The position numbers were made by a program, and so were the translations under genes. Positions 1 through 8,903 of a stretch of 64,000 nt of DNA are shown here, one piece after another. The stretch covers positions 1 to 64,000 of the forward strand of contig NZ_JAXCHP010000001.1 in the NCBI RefSeq assembly GCF_035984545.1. Direction: 5' to 3'. Every line of letters starts with the position of its first letter. Position 1 is the stretch's first letter. Below the pieces are notes generated by a model. It searched no databases. It was not told the origin of the DNA and saw only the letters and a list, made by a program, of their open reading frames with translations. Source of the DNA: Cryobacterium sp. GrIS_2_6 (lineage in GTDB: Bacteria; Actinomycetota; Actinomycetes; Actinomycetales; Microbacteriaceae).

Positions 1-73
1 TGCCGCCGCTTTGGTCGAGTGCTGCGACGAAGCCGACTCCGGTGTTCATTCTTGCTGCTTGTTCGGAATTCAA
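1..73 (-). CDS. Class I fructose-bisphosphate aldolase, N-terminal fragment at window edge
   Basis: Only the first 24 codons are in the window; the gene continues off the left edge. The residues after the start read MNSEQAARMNTGVGFVAALD, followed by QSGG. This matches the N-terminus of bacterial class I fructose-bisphosphate aldolase (family pattern G-F-I-A-A-L-D-Q-S-G-G), a glycolytic/gluconeogenic enzyme. I chose a TTG start because GGGAGG lies 5 nt upstream. The internal ATG at position 48 has no comparable ribosome-binding site. The assignment rests on this short but distinctive motif. Confidence 0.7.
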   Translation of the reverse strand, partial: MNSEQAARMNTGVGFVAALDQSGG

Positions 74-597
74 AGTCCCTCCCAAGGTCGTGGACTCGAC
101 TCAAGTTTAGCGAGCAGTGATCGTCGCCCGAGCATTGGCGCAGAGGACGGCCAGTTTGGAATCCTCGATTGCGCTCATGAGCCCGCTCTCCTCCTGCGCG
201 GCCGCGCCTCTCGTCACGATTACAACCTTCGCCACGAAACGCTCGAGCGGTTCACGGCGCCGATTTCACCGGCTGACGAGCCGGGCTTCTTGCCGGCACC
301 GGGTGATTCTCCAAGCTGAGCCAGCACACCTCCCGTCGATACGCGATTCGCCCTCGGGGGAGCGGGCTCATCCGACACCACCTCGACCCCTCGATCGCTT
401 GCCTAGGACGTGACCGCGAGTGCGTCTACGGCCTGTCGGATGGCGATCCCAGCGGCGCCGCGGGCGCACGAGATAAACCCGCTTTCATGAATGCGAAGGG
501 GACTACCCGTGGATCTTGCCTCGATCCCGTGGCTCCGCCGCATAGGTGTGGTGCTCGCTGGATCAGGACTCCGCACGAGTCCGGACGCTGACGAACT
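74..597. other. Stretch of about 520 bp without a recognisable gene
   Basis: I found no reading frame here that resembles a known protein on either strand. The minus strand around 120-240 encodes a short open stretch without a convincing start. The region lies upstream of the aldolase, so it must hold its promoter. Given the neighbouring remnants, the rest may be a fully eroded gene. Confidence 0.5.
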
Positions 598-750
598 CTA
601 ATTGCCGCTGTACTCGTCATCGGTGATGTGCTCAAGCCAGGTGGTGGTTTTGGCCGGGTCGTCGCCCGACTGAACCATGGCGATGTGCTCCATGAAGACG
701 CCGGGGGCGGCCGGGTTGAGCGTGGTCGGTACTGCAGGTTCGATGATCAT
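598..750 (-). pseudogene. Cupin C-terminal remnant
   Basis: A 50-codon frame contains PGVFMEHIAMVQSGDD, then TTTWLEHITDDEYSGN and a stop. This resembles the last strand of small cupin-domain proteins (pattern HGA.P...M.HIAM......WLE.VTD.EY) that usually sit beside carboxymuconolactone decarboxylase and dehydrogenase genes. The metal-binding cupin motifs are missing and the first 13 residues do not fit the family, so this is probably a 3' stub left by a deletion. It follows the ADH/CMD remnant on the same strand, which fits a decayed operon. Confidence 0.5.
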
Positions 751-758
751 GATGTTCC

Positions 759-1436
759 TTACTCGTTTCTGGAGAAATACTGCTTGGCAACGCCCATGGC
801 GGCCATGCCCTGGGGCCAGCCGGCGTAGAGCGTGACGACACGGTCGAAGACCTTTCCGGGATTGACGGTGCCATCGAGGATCGCCGGCATCAGCTGTTCG
901 ATGTAGGCCCGCACAGGAGCCGGGCCGCCGGTCAGGGTGATGTTGCCGCCGAAGAGGTTGCCGAACCCGATCGGTGCGGCCTCATGCTGGGGGACGCCGA
1001 CGCGGCTGATGACTCCGCCGGGCCGGACGATGCGGTAGGCCTGTTCGTAGGCGGGCAGATGCCCGACCTCTTCGAGCACCTTCCGGACGCCGTGACCTCC
1101 GGTGTGTGAGCAGCGGGGTCTTCTCGTCGATGCCGGGGACTTTCACCAGGGTCCCATCGGCGAAGGGGACCCGGATGCCTTCGGCCTGGGCGCCGCCCAT
1201 GCCGGGTATGTCCCAGAATCCGCCGTGGATGCAGGAGGTGCAGAGGCCTTCGCGGCAGAATTCGCACGTTCCACCGGAGAAGGCGAACGGAGAGATGACG
1301 AGGTCGCCGGGCGCGAGGGTGCGGACGTCGGATCCGATTCCTTTCGGACTACGGCGTCGGTGGTGTCGTGCAGGACGGGGTCGGGGGCGTCGACGAGACG
1401 AACGTCGCCGGCACCGAACATGTATGTCGCTTTCAT
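759..1436 (-). pseudogene. Zinc alcohol dehydrogenase remnant fused to a CMD-family tail
   Basis: Four blocks of a zinc-dependent alcohol dehydrogenase can be read in order but not in one frame. They are the start (MKATYMFGAGDVRLVDAPDP), a middle block with LAPGDLVISPFAFSGGTCEF and CREGLCTSC, and a C-terminal block with VLEEVGHLPAYEQAYRIV. The last residues (YAGWPQGMAAMGVAKQYF) look like the end of a carboxymuconolactone decarboxylase family protein. Roughly 50 codons holding the catalytic Cys/His region are lost after codon 30, and about 80 codons of the nucleotide-binding fold are lost later; both deletions shift the frame. No functional enzyme can be made. The CMD tail implies a third deletion that joined two genes. 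Confidence 0.75.
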
Positions 1437-1481
1437 TGTTATCTCCAGATGTGTTGCTGTCGATTGGTCGAATGGTTGAGA

Positions 1482-2154
1482 CATTGTGGGAAACGGTTGG
1501 CAGGAACGAGTTGGCGATATCCGAGTCGTCGCCTCCTGTTGTGGTGAGAGCGGCTTGGACCTGGGCGGATTCCCCGCCGAACGCGATTCCCCACAGAACG
1601 GTGGCGACGATGATCGCCGCGGTCGAGGTGTGCCCGATGAGGAGGACAACACCGGCCATGATGAACAACGCCGCGTTGCCGTGCAGCAGTGGTCTCGGAT
1701 GGCGGTCCAGTAGCGCCCCGGTGATGACGATGCCGCCGATTGAGGCGACTCCGAAGATGAAAAGCTGAACGTCGACGGTGAGGCTGCTGCTGGTCGCCCT
1801 CAGGTGCGGGGAGATATAGGTGTAGATCGTGTTGTGCGCCAGCATTCAGGTGAAGATGACGGCCAGAATGATGGCGATGCCGGGGATCCGGAACACCCGG
1901 ACCAAGGGCAGTCGTGAGCTTCCCGGCTGTCCGTGGGCGGCGGGGGCGATCGCGGCGATGAGTGCACCGGCGATGATGGCCACTGCGGTGAGGCCCGCAA
2001 TGACCGGACGCAGGCCGGCCGACATGGTCTCCATCGCCACGAGAACGAAGCCGATGACCGCCAAGGCAACCAGGGTCGCCAGGGGCAAACGCTTCATCGT
2101 CTCGACAGCGGCCGGTGGTGGCACCGTGATGGTCGTATTCAAGATTCTCCTCAC
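1482..2154 (-). pseudogene. MFS transporter remnant with internal deletion and in-frame stop
   Basis: The frame starting at 2154 has a first hydrophobic segment (LPLATLVALAVIGFVLVAME), then jumps to GIAIILAVIFT and a TGA at 1846-1848. It continues in the same frame with MLAHNTIYTYISPHL and further membrane segments. This looks like a drug-efflux-type major facilitator protein that lost about four helices near its N-terminus, gained a nonsense codon in the middle and has an eroded 3' end. It is adjacent to the broken ADH locus on the same strand. The exact right and left limits are approximate. Confidence 0.7.
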
Positions 2155-2291
2155 CGTCGACTGTCGCGTGCGTTACTGCCCACGGTGTGCAACGGCCCAC
2201 ACCGTGCCCGCCGTGAACAGCTGGTTGCATATGCCTCAGTCAACGCGTAGGGGTATACCAGCAGGGCACCCCGCGCCCCGCGCCGGGGACG

Positions 2292-2297
2292 TAGTCT
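2292..2297 (+). promoter_or_regulatory. -10 hexamer TAGTCT
   Basis: TANNNT hexamer 7 nt before the ATG at 2305; a transcript from it would be leaderless. Confidence 0.5.
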
Positions 2298-2304
2298 CGT
2301 CGAC

Positions 2305-3183
2305 ATGGACAATCACTCCGAGGTACGCGAATTCCTCATGTCCCGCCGCGCGAAAATTGCTCCGGAACAGGTGGGCCTTCCCGCCGGAGCAAACCGGCGG
2401 GTGGCGGGGCTCCGTCGCACCGAGGTGGCAACGCTCGCCGGCGTCAATGTCGAGTACTACGCCAAGCTCGAACGTGGCGCGATCGGAGGGGCGTCCTCCT
2501 CCGTTCTCGACGCCCTTGCCCGCGCATTCAACCTCGACGACACGGAACGGACCCACCTCTTCGACCTCGCCCGCGCAGCAGCAGACGGAGTCCCATTGTC
2601 CGGACGTCCGCGCAGGCGCGCCACAAAGAACGCCGTGAGCAGGCCCAGTTTTCACTGAGTACTCAGCACGATCACCGACGGCGTCGCATTCGTGCGCGAC
2701 CAGCACCAGGATATTCTCGCTACAAACGAACTCGGACGTGCCTTCTACTCGCCACTGATCGGCGACGGTGGGCGCACACCGAACCTGGCCCGGTTCCAAT
2801 TCCTCGACCCCGCATCACGCGACTTCTATCCCGACTGGGATCTCTGCGCCGGAATGCGCGTCGCAATAATGCGTGCCGAAGCCGGGCGCGACCCGAACGA
2901 CAAAGGCCTCCAGGACCTCGTCGGCGAGCTATCCACCCGCAGTGACACATTCCGCCAGTTCTGGGGGGCACACGACATTCACACCCACGGCTCCGGCACA
3001 AAACGCCTCAATCACCCCGTCGTCGGCGAGCTCACTCTTGCCTATTAAGAGCTCATCATCACCGCCGACCCAGGATTCGTCCTCATGATCTACGCCGCGG
3101 AACCCGGCTCACCCAGCGCAGAGCGTCTGCGACTCCTGGCCAGCTGGGCAGCCCCGCGAATCGAAGCGGCCGAACCCCGGTAG
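2305..3183 (+). pseudogene. MmyB-type XRE transcriptional regulator, two in-frame stops
   Basis: The frame is continuous over 292 codons apart from a TGA at 2656-2658 and a TAA at 3046-3048. Residues 1-100 form an XRE helix-turn-helix (RRVAGLRRTEVATLAGVNVE). The rest is the MmyB-like ligand-binding domain (QDILATNELGRAFYSPL; ADPGFVLMIYAAEPGSPSAE; LRLLASWA), which in relatives binds fatty-acid-like ligands and controls a neighbouring oxidoreductase. The normal length of the family is about 280-290 residues, so only the two stops are abnormal. The TGA falls where relatives usually have W or R. The gene is convergent with the SDR gene, also broken. A truncated HTH-only protein of 117 residues could still be made. 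Confidence 0.8.
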
Positions 3184-3251
3184 GGGCCCACTTCGGTGAG
3201 GCGGTGTTGCCTGCTGTCCATTCATCGATCAGGCGCCGACGAACGAAGGGG

Positions 3252-4160
3252 CTACTGGCCGGGCCGACCCGAACCGTAGAAGCCGGACTTGATATCGGCA
3301 ACAAGACCGGGGTGCGTCGGTGTCCAGCCGAGCAGGTCCTGCGTCCTGGCGCTCGAGGTGGGGACGTCGAGGCCAAAGAACATGCCGATCCAGCCGAAGT
3401 GCGCGGCGGCGTCTTCCGGTGAAATCGAGACCGTTGGGATGCCTCGAGACTCGCCGATTGCGGTCGCAATCTCGAGCGCCGAGATGCCCTCTTCGCTGAC
3501 GCCGTGCATTCGGGATCCGGCAGGTGCCTTCGCGAGTGCGAGTGCGACCATCCTCGCTGCGTCAAGACGATTCACGGCGGGCCAGCGGCTGGAACCGTCA
3601 CCGACATAGCCGGAGATACCCTTTTCGCCGGCGATTCCTGAGATGACCTGCATGAAACCGTGGTCGCCTTCACCGTGGACTGTCGGGGAGAAACGTAGGG
3701 CGACGGAGCGGATTCCGCGGTCGGCGTAGGAAAGCGCGAGCGCCTCGGCGCCCCCACGCGGTGCCTCGGGGCCGCTGAACGGAACCGCGTCGTCCTCGGT
3801 TGCGAGCTTGTCTGGCGCGAGCCCTGCAACACCCGACGCGAACAGAAGCGGGCGATCCGAGCCGCCGAGGGTGTCCCCGAACATCTCGATGGTGGCTCGC
3901 TCGGTCGCACCGGCACCAGCCATATCGGAGAAATCGTGCTTGTATGCCAGATGAATGACGCCGTCCGACGCCGACGCCGCCTCGCGCATGCTGCCGAGAT
4001 CGTCGAGGCTCCCACGATGGGGGGTGATGCCGGCGGCCTGGAGTTTCGCGAACGACGCGTCGTTTCACGCCAGACCGACAACCTCGTGTCCGGCAGCGAT
4101 GATTTCCTGGGATACGGCAGATCCGATCCAGCCGGAAGCGCCGGTGATGAAAATACGCAT
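3252..4160 (-). pseudogene. NAD-dependent epimerase/SDR-family oxidoreductase with one in-frame stop
   Basis: Starting from ATG at 4160 the product begins MRIFITGASGWIGSAVSQEI, the Rossmann GxxGxxG signature of extended SDR/epimerase proteins. It then meets TGA at 4065-4067 (after HEVVGLA), where relatives have Arg. After the stop the same frame runs to 3252 and ends with LLGWTPTHPGLVADI, typical of atypical SDRs. The rest of the frame shows no other damage, so a single CGA-to-TGA change is the simplest cause. Restart at the ATG at 3989 would lack the NAD-binding loop. It is divergent from the TetR gene at 4292, with operator-like repeats between them. Confidence 0.8.
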
Positions 4161-4213
4161 GAGTGCTTTCTCCTTCGAGACGCGCGCCCGGTCGGTTGCC
4201 AGGCATCGGCTAT

Positions 4214-4263
4214 TGATGTCAGTTGCTGACGTCAGAGTAGCATCTAATGTCAGCGACCGACAT
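4214..4263. promoter_or_regulatory. Two inverted repeats in the SDR-tetR intergenic region
   Basis: TGATGTCA (4214-4221) faces TGACGTCA (4227-4234) across 5 nt, and ATGTC (4247-4251) faces GACAT (4259-4263). The shared core TGTCAG suggests two sites for the adjacent TetR protein, controlling both the SDR gene and itself. Confidence 0.55.
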
Positions 4264-4278
4264 CAGCTCGGAAGATCG

Positions 4279-4284
4279 TAGACT
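4279..4284 (+). promoter_or_regulatory. -10 hexamer TAGACT
   Basis: Lies 7 nt before the ATG at 4292 and supports that start over the ATG at 4247, which sits inside the palindrome. Confidence 0.5.
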
Positions 4285-4291
4285 GCTTCTC

Positions 4292-4864
4292 ATGGGACGC
4301 TGGCTACCGGATGCGCACGGTCGGCTCGCGCGCGCGGCACTAGAGCTCTACTCGGAGCGTGGCTTCGAGCAGACGACGGCCCTTGAGATCGCCGAACGGG
4401 CGGGTGTGACCGAGCGCACGTTCTTCCGTTACTTCGCCGACAAACGGGAGGTGCTCTTCCAGGGATCCCAGGAGCTCCAGCGCATCATCCTCGAGACCAT
4501 TGCTGAGACGCCGGAAGATGTGCGACCTGTCGACGTGGTCATTTCGGCCATGAACAAGGTCGGCGGATTGGTCTTCGACCGCGCACACTCCATTCGACGG
4601 GCCGCGATCATCGCGGCCAATCCGGCACTGCTGGAGCGTGAACTGCTGAAATTCTCTACCCTGAGCGCAGCCGTCGCTGGGGCCCTGCGCGAGCGCGGTG
4701 TTACGGAGCCCTCGGCGACTCTTGCTGCCGAGACGGGCGTGACGGTCTTCAAGATCGGCTTCGAGAGATGGATCGCGGGTACGCCTTCGGAGGACTGGGC
4801 CGAGTGTATTCGTGACACCGTCCGCCAGCTTCGGGACGTCACACCCAGCGTCATCGTTGGGTAG
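4292..4864 (+). CDS. TetR family transcriptional regulator
   Basis: A 190-residue TetR repressor. Residues 1-50 form the helix-turn-helix (ALELYSERGFEQTTALEIAE, then RAGVTERTFFRYFADKREVL). The remainder is an all-helical ligand-binding domain without a recognisable ligand motif. I prefer ATG 4292 to the in-frame ATG at 4247: the upstream ATG lies within an inverted repeat, a -10 hexamer sits 7 nt before 4292, and MGRW-P-A-GRL is the usual N-terminus of this subgroup. It is transcribed divergently from the SDR gene, its likely target. Since that target is broken, the regulator may now be orphaned. Confidence 0.85.
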   Translation: MGRWLPDAHGRLARAALELYSERGFEQTTALEIAERAGVTERTFFRYFADKREVLFQGSQELQRIILETIAETPEDVRPVDVVISAMNKVGGLVFDRAHSIRRAAIIAANPALLERELLKFSTLSAAVAGALRERGVTEPSATLAAETGVTVFKIGFERWIAGTPSEDWAECIRDTVRQLRDVTPSVIVG

Positions 4865-4890
4865 ACGTGAACGCGGAGTAACTTGAGAGC

Positions 4891-5493
4891 ATGACCGAAC
4901 AACAGCCCTATGCGGTCGTGGGCGATTACGACGGTTTCGAGTTGCGCAGCTATCCAGAGCACCTCGTTGCGGAGGTCGTCACGACAGGGCCATTCGAAGA
5001 TGCCGGCAATCGTGCATTCCGATACCTGTTCGCCTATATCAGTGGAGAGAATTCCGTTCGTCAGAAAGTCGCGATGACTGCGCCTGTTGTGCAGGCCGAG
5101 GCGTCGACGAAGATCGTGATGACCGCTCCTGTCGTTCAGGAGGCCGTCGGCGGAAAGCCAGGTGATCCTGACGAGAAGGGGGCGTTCCGCGTTGCCTTCG
5201 TGCTCCCCACGGGTCTCACGATCGAGACGGCTCCGCAACCAACCAGCCCGCAGGTGCGGCTGAGGAGGGTTCCGGGGAGCGTCACCGCAGCGGTGAGGTA
5301 CCGCGGACGATGGGACGAGGTCGGCTACGCACGCCACCTCGAGATGCTCCGGGGCGCGATCGTCGCCTCAGGATTCACGGCGCGGGGAGAGCCCCGTTTC
5401 GCTCGCTTCGATCCACCGTTCATGCCCTCGTTCCTGCGTCGTAACGAGGTCCTGTTTGATGTCGTGCCCGCCAAAGGAGAGACTCGACCGTGA
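4891..5493 (+). CDS. SOUL family heme-binding protein
   Basis: A 200-residue protein of the SOUL/HBP family, small soluble beta-barrel proteins that bind heme or related tetrapyrroles in homologues. The N-terminus YAVVGDYDGFELRSYPEHLV and the repeated KVAMTAPV / KIVMTAPV motifs are diagnostic, as is the C-terminal FMPSFLRRNEVLFDV. There is no signal peptide, so it is probably cytoplasmic. A TAACTT hexamer ends 6 nt before the ATG. It begins 27 nt after the tetR stop and may be read from its own promoter. The physiological ligand cannot be inferred. Confidence 0.85.
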   Translation: MTEQQPYAVVGDYDGFELRSYPEHLVAEVVTTGPFEDAGNRAFRYLFAYISGENSVRQKVAMTAPVVQAEASTKIVMTAPVVQEAVGGKPGDPDEKGAFRVAFVLPTGLTIETAPQPTSPQVRLRRVPGSVTAAVRYRGRWDEVGYARHLEMLRGAIVASGFTARGEPRFARFDPPFMPSFLRRNEVLFDVVPAKGETRP

Positions 5494-5773
5494 CCCCGTA
5501 AGCCAGGCCGAGGGCGGCCGGCTGGCCGCAGGCGGCAAGGCCAGCCCCGTCGCGCTGGTCGTTGCGTCGGCCGCCGTCTGGTCGTTCGAGATCTCAGTGA
5601 GTCCCGAAGGATCGACGACGGTCTCGATCGCCCGGGTGAGCTACGGCTCCAGCCTCGCGGGGATTGGAGCCGGCATCGGATCACTCCTCGGCCGCCCTGC
5701 CGGAGGGGTCCTCGGTGGCGCGATCGGCGGCCTGCTGGGAGGAATAGTGGACGACAAGAAGGGCAAGAAATAG
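5459..5773 (+). CDS. Small glycine-zipper protein, hypothetical
   Basis: I do not recognise this 104-codon frame as a whole. Its C-terminus (AGIGAGIGSLLGRPAGGVLG, then GAIGGLLGG) is a glycine-zipper-like hydrophobic segment closed by a lysine-rich tail (DDKKGKK). This pattern is seen in small membrane-inserting proteins. The ATG start overlaps the end of the SOUL gene by 35 bp and has no good ribosome-binding site. The real start may be further in, or the frame may be a fragment. Confidence 0.35.
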   Translation: MSCPPKERLDRDPVSQAEGGRLAAGGKASPVALVVASAAVWSFEISVSPEGSTTVSIARVSYGSSLAGIGAGIGSLLGRPAGGVLGGAIGGLLGGIVDDKKGKK

Positions 5774-5826
5774 TCCGTGCCTCAGGGCGGGCCACTGCAT
5801 GATGCATGCACCGGCCCAACCAATGG

Positions 5827-8061
5827 TTAGTCGGTCACGAGAATGGCTTCCCGCTTGTCGGGCTGGGAATCGGGGCGCTCGTCGAGTGCATGGCCTTCCA
5901 TGTCGAGATTCGGGAGAAGGTGATCGAGCCACTTCGGCAGCCACCACGCGGCCTTACCGAGCAGGGACATCAGTGCGGGCATCAGGATGAGGCGCACGAT
6001 GAAGGCGTCAGCCATCACCCCGACCACGAGTCCGAAGGCGATGGATGCGGCGATCGGGAAGGTGCTCGTTGCAAAGCCTGCGAAGACGACGGTCATGATC
6101 GTTGCCGCAGCCACCAGGACGGGGCCCGAGCGGGAGAAGCCTTCGATGATCGCCTGCTTCGGCGACATGCCCGTGTTGTGCATCTCCTGGATCCGGGACA
6201 CCAAAAAGACCTGGTAATCCATGGCGAGCCCGAAGAGCACGCCGACGAGCAGGATCGGCAGGATGCTCATCATCGGGTCGCCCTGGGGCGCCGGGATGAG
6301 TGGATCGAGCCAGCCCCACTGGAAGACGGCGACGCTCGCGCCGAAGGATGCGCCGACCGAGAGCAGGTAGCCGAGAGTGGCGATGAGCGGGATGAGCAGC
6401 GACCGGAACATGACGATCAAGAGCACCAGGGAAATGACGACGATGACAATGAGATACCGGATCAGGGCGTCCTGGAGGGCCTGGTCCTGGTCGATGCCGA
6501 TCGCGGTCTCTCCGGTGACCTCGAGGTGGACTCCGGGCACCGAGTCGGCGTCGGTGCGGATCTGCTGGACGAGGTCCTTCGTCTGCTGATCGATGGGGCC
6601 GCCCTCGGGGACCACGGTCAGAAGTGCGACGTTTCCGTCGGCGCTGATCGGGCCGGGAACGACCATGTGGACCCCGGGAAGGCCGGCGACTGCGTCCTGG
6701 ACGGATGCGGTCTGCGCGGTGATATCGCCGTCGGCTTCCGCGAGCACGACGAGCGGGCTTTGCACCCCGCCGAATTCCTCGATGATGAGGTTGTACGCGG
6801 TCCGCTGCGTCGAGGTCGGGTCGGCGCCGCCTGGGATGCTGAATGCGGTCTTCATGCTGAGGATGGGGGCGGCGACAATGCCGAGCACGACAACGCCGGC
6901 GAGCAGCGACCTGACCGGATGGGCGACGACGAACGTCCCCCAGCGCCGGAGGAACCCTTTCCGAGTGGGGGGCTGCGCGTCCGTCGAACCATCGGATGGC
7001 GTCTCGAAAGCGTTCGAGCGGCGGGTGCGTTCCTTCTTTGGCAACACCCGGCGTCCGAGGGTGCGCATCAGGACCGGGAGGAGAGTCAGGGCCATCAGCA
7101 CCGAGACGAGGATGGCGAAGGCGGCGGCGATTCCCATTTCCGAGATGAAGCTGATGTTCGCGACGAGGAGGCCGACCAGGGCGATGATGACGGTGAGGCC
7201 GGCGAACACGACGGAGCTTCCGGCGGTTCCCGTTGCCCGGGCGACGGAGTCTTCGACGTTCCTGCCGCTCCGGAGCTCGGCGCGGAACCGGGTCAGGATG
7301 AACAGGCTGTAGTCGATCCCGACGGCGAGGCCGAGCATGGGCGCGAGGATGATGGTCGTGTCGCCGATCGGGGTCAGCGCCCCATAGGCGAGAACGCCCA
7401 CGAGGCCGACGCCGACGCCGAAGACGGCTATCAGGAGGTTCACCCCGGCCGCGAGGAGCGACCCGAATGTGAGGATCAGGACGAGGAAGGCGACGATCAC
7501 TCCGACGCCCTCACCGATGCCCGCGGGCGGGGCGCCGAGCGGGACCAGGTTTCCGCCGACCTCGACCCGGAGGCCGTCAGGGGCATCCGCTTGCACGGTA
7601 AGGGCGGCCTGGTAGGAGGCTTTCTGCTGGTCGGCGGAGAGGTCGCCGAAGCTGAGCGTCGCAACGGCGGTGCTCCCGTCCTGGGAGATGTACGGCTTCT
7701 GCGTGTCGAACGGGTCGCTGACGGACGCGATGTCCGGGATGGTCGCGGCGTCGGCCAGTACGCCGGCGATCTGAGCGGTGACGGCGGCATCCGTGACGGC
7801 GGCCCCCGTGTCGGACTGGAAGACGAGCTGCAATGAGGCGGGCGTGCTGGTGCTCAGGTCGGGGAATTCCCGGCTCATCCGCTCCAGTGCCTGGGAGGAC
7901 TGCGTGCTCGGAATCGACGTGGAGGCCGTTCCGGGGGCGCCCTGGCCACTCGCAACGACCAGGGTGCCGATGAGGCCGGCGAAGATCAGCAGCCAGGCGC
8001 CGACCACCACCAGTCGATGCCGGGCGCTGAAGCGCCCGATGAAGGAAAGAAACGTGGCCAT
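5827..8061 (-). CDS. MMPL/RND family transporter
   Basis: A 744-residue MMPL protein: two copies of a unit made of one N-terminal helix, a large extracytoplasmic loop and about five helices. The first helix is RLVVVGAWLLIFAGLIGTLV. The RND-type motifs GLAVGIDYSLFILTRFRAEL and GLAMDYQVFLVSRIQEMH give the conserved Asp-Tyr pair in each half. Such proteins use the proton gradient to export lipids, siderophores or drugs. AGGAG lies 5 nt before the ATG at 8061. The gene is downstream of, and on the same strand as, the two-component system, and its upstream region carries the same palindrome as that operon. This suggests direct control by the response regulator. Confidence 0.88.
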   Translation of the reverse strand: MATFLSFIGRFSARHRLVVVGAWLLIFAGLIGTLVVASGQGAPGTASTSIPSTQSSQALERMSREFPDLSTSTPASLQLVFQSDTGAAVTDAAVTAQIAGVLADAATIPDIASVSDPFDTQKPYISQDGSTAVATLSFGDLSADQQKASYQAALTVQADAPDGLRVEVGGNLVPLGAPPAGIGEGVGVIVAFLVLILTFGSLLAAGVNLLIAVFGVGVGLVGVLAYGALTPIGDTTIILAPMLGLAVGIDYSLFILTRFRAELRSGRNVEDSVARATGTAGSSVVFAGLTVIIALVGLLVANISFISEMGIAAAFAILVSVLMALTLLPVLMRTLGRRVLPKKERTRRSNAFETPSDGSTDAQPPTRKGFLRRWGTFVVAHPVRSLLAGVVVLGIVAAPILSMKTAFSIPGGADPTSTQRTAYNLIIEEFGGVQSPLVVLAEADGDITAQTASVQDAVAGLPGVHMVVPGPISADGNVALLTVVPEGGPIDQQTKDLVQQIRTDADSVPGVHLEVTGETAIGIDQDQALQDALIRYLIVIVVISLVLLIVMFRSLLIPLIATLGYLLSVGASFGASVAVFQWGWLDPLIPAPQGDPMMSILPILLVGVLFGLAMDYQVFLVSRIQEMHNTGMSPKQAIIEGFSRSGPVLVAAATIMTVVFAGFATSTFPIAASIAFGLVVGVMADAFIVRLILMPALMSLLGKAAWWLPKWLDHLLPNLDMEGHALDERPDSQPDKREAILVTD

Positions 8062-8202
8062 GATGCTCCTAGGACTAGCGAAGAGAGGCGTCCGGGCATT
8101 CGCGATCGGCCGGTTGGGCCAGGCGGATGCTGCCGTGCGGCAGGGACAGTTCCTATCGTTCCCGAGGGGCGGCTCGGCCACCTCGTCCAGGCGCATCGGC
8201 CG

Positions 8203-8224
8203 GTCTACTGCATGCGCAGTAGAC
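8203..8224. promoter_or_regulatory. Palindromic operator upstream of the MMPL gene
   Basis: Arms GTCTACTGC and GCAGTAGAC with a 4-nt centre. The inner 18 bp match the palindrome at 10167-10200 except for one central base. It lies about 140 bp upstream of the transporter start. Confidence 0.65.
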
Positions 8225-8243
8225 GGGTGCGGGAGTGAGCCGG

Positions 8244-8903
8244 CTACGCGGAGAGCCCGGCGCGGTAGGCGAAGGTCACGAGCTGGGCGCGGTCACGGGC
8301 GCCGAGTTTCATCATCGCCCGGTTGACGTGTGTCTTGACCGTGTATGGCGAGACGAACATATCGGATGCGATCTGGGCGTTGTCGCGCCCCGTCGCGATG
8401 GCGATGACGACGTCTCGTTCGCGGGGCGTGAGCACGGAGAAGCGATCGACCATGGCCGCGTCGACAGCCGGGCGGTGTTCCTCGGCGACATGGTGGATGA
8501 GCGCCGCGGTTGCGGCGGCGGATAACGCGCCGCCACCGGAGGCGACGTCGAGGATCCCGGCCACAAGTTCGGTCGGTCCGATGCCCTTGCTCAGGAAACC
8601 GTTCGCGCCGGCCCGGAGTGCTGCGAAGACGTTCTCGTCGTTTTCGAACGTGGTCAGGATGATGATGCGCAGTTTTTCGGCCGGAAAGTCGAGGCGCAGG
8701 CGCCGGGTGGCTTCGACGCCGTCGATTCCGGGCATGCGGATGTCCATCAGGACCACGTCGACGGACAGCCCGACGATCTGCTGGAGCGCTTCGAAACCGT
8801 CGGCGGCATCCGCCACAACGTCGATGTCCGGCTCCGGGGCGAGGATGGCGCGCAGCCCTACCCGGATCATCTCCTGGTCGTCCACGATCATGACCCGGAT
8901 CAT
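8244..8903 (-). CDS. NarL/LuxR family response regulator
   Basis: A 219-residue two-component response regulator. Residues 1-120 are a receiver domain with the acidic pair at IVDDQEM, the phosphorylated Asp in VVLMDIRMPG, and Thr/Lys in ILTTFEN and FLSKG. Residues 155-215 are a LuxR-type HTH (LTPRERDVVIAIATGRDNAQ; VSPYTVKTHVNRAMMKLGAR). It is translationally coupled to the kinase gene by a 4-bp ATGA overlap. The two near-identical palindromes upstream of the kinase and the MMPL genes are the obvious candidates for its binding sites. Confidence 0.93.
   Translation of the reverse strand: MIRVMIVDDQEMIRVGLRAILAPEPDIDVVADAADGFEALQQIVGLSVDVVLMDIRMPGIDGVEATRRLRLDFPAEKLRIIILTTFENDENVFAALRAGANGFLSKGIGPTELVAGILDVASGGGALSAAATAALIHHVAEEHRPAVDAAMVDRFSVLTPRERDVVIAIATGRDNAQIASDMFVSPYTVKTHVNRAMMKLGARDRAQLVTFAYRAGLSA

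Noticed and set aside
5806..7836. Plus-strand open frame of about 680 codons opposite the MMPL transporter
   Set aside because: Its product is a His/Asp/Glu/Gly-rich mirror of the membrane protein; the minus-strand frame has RND motifs and a ribosome-binding site.
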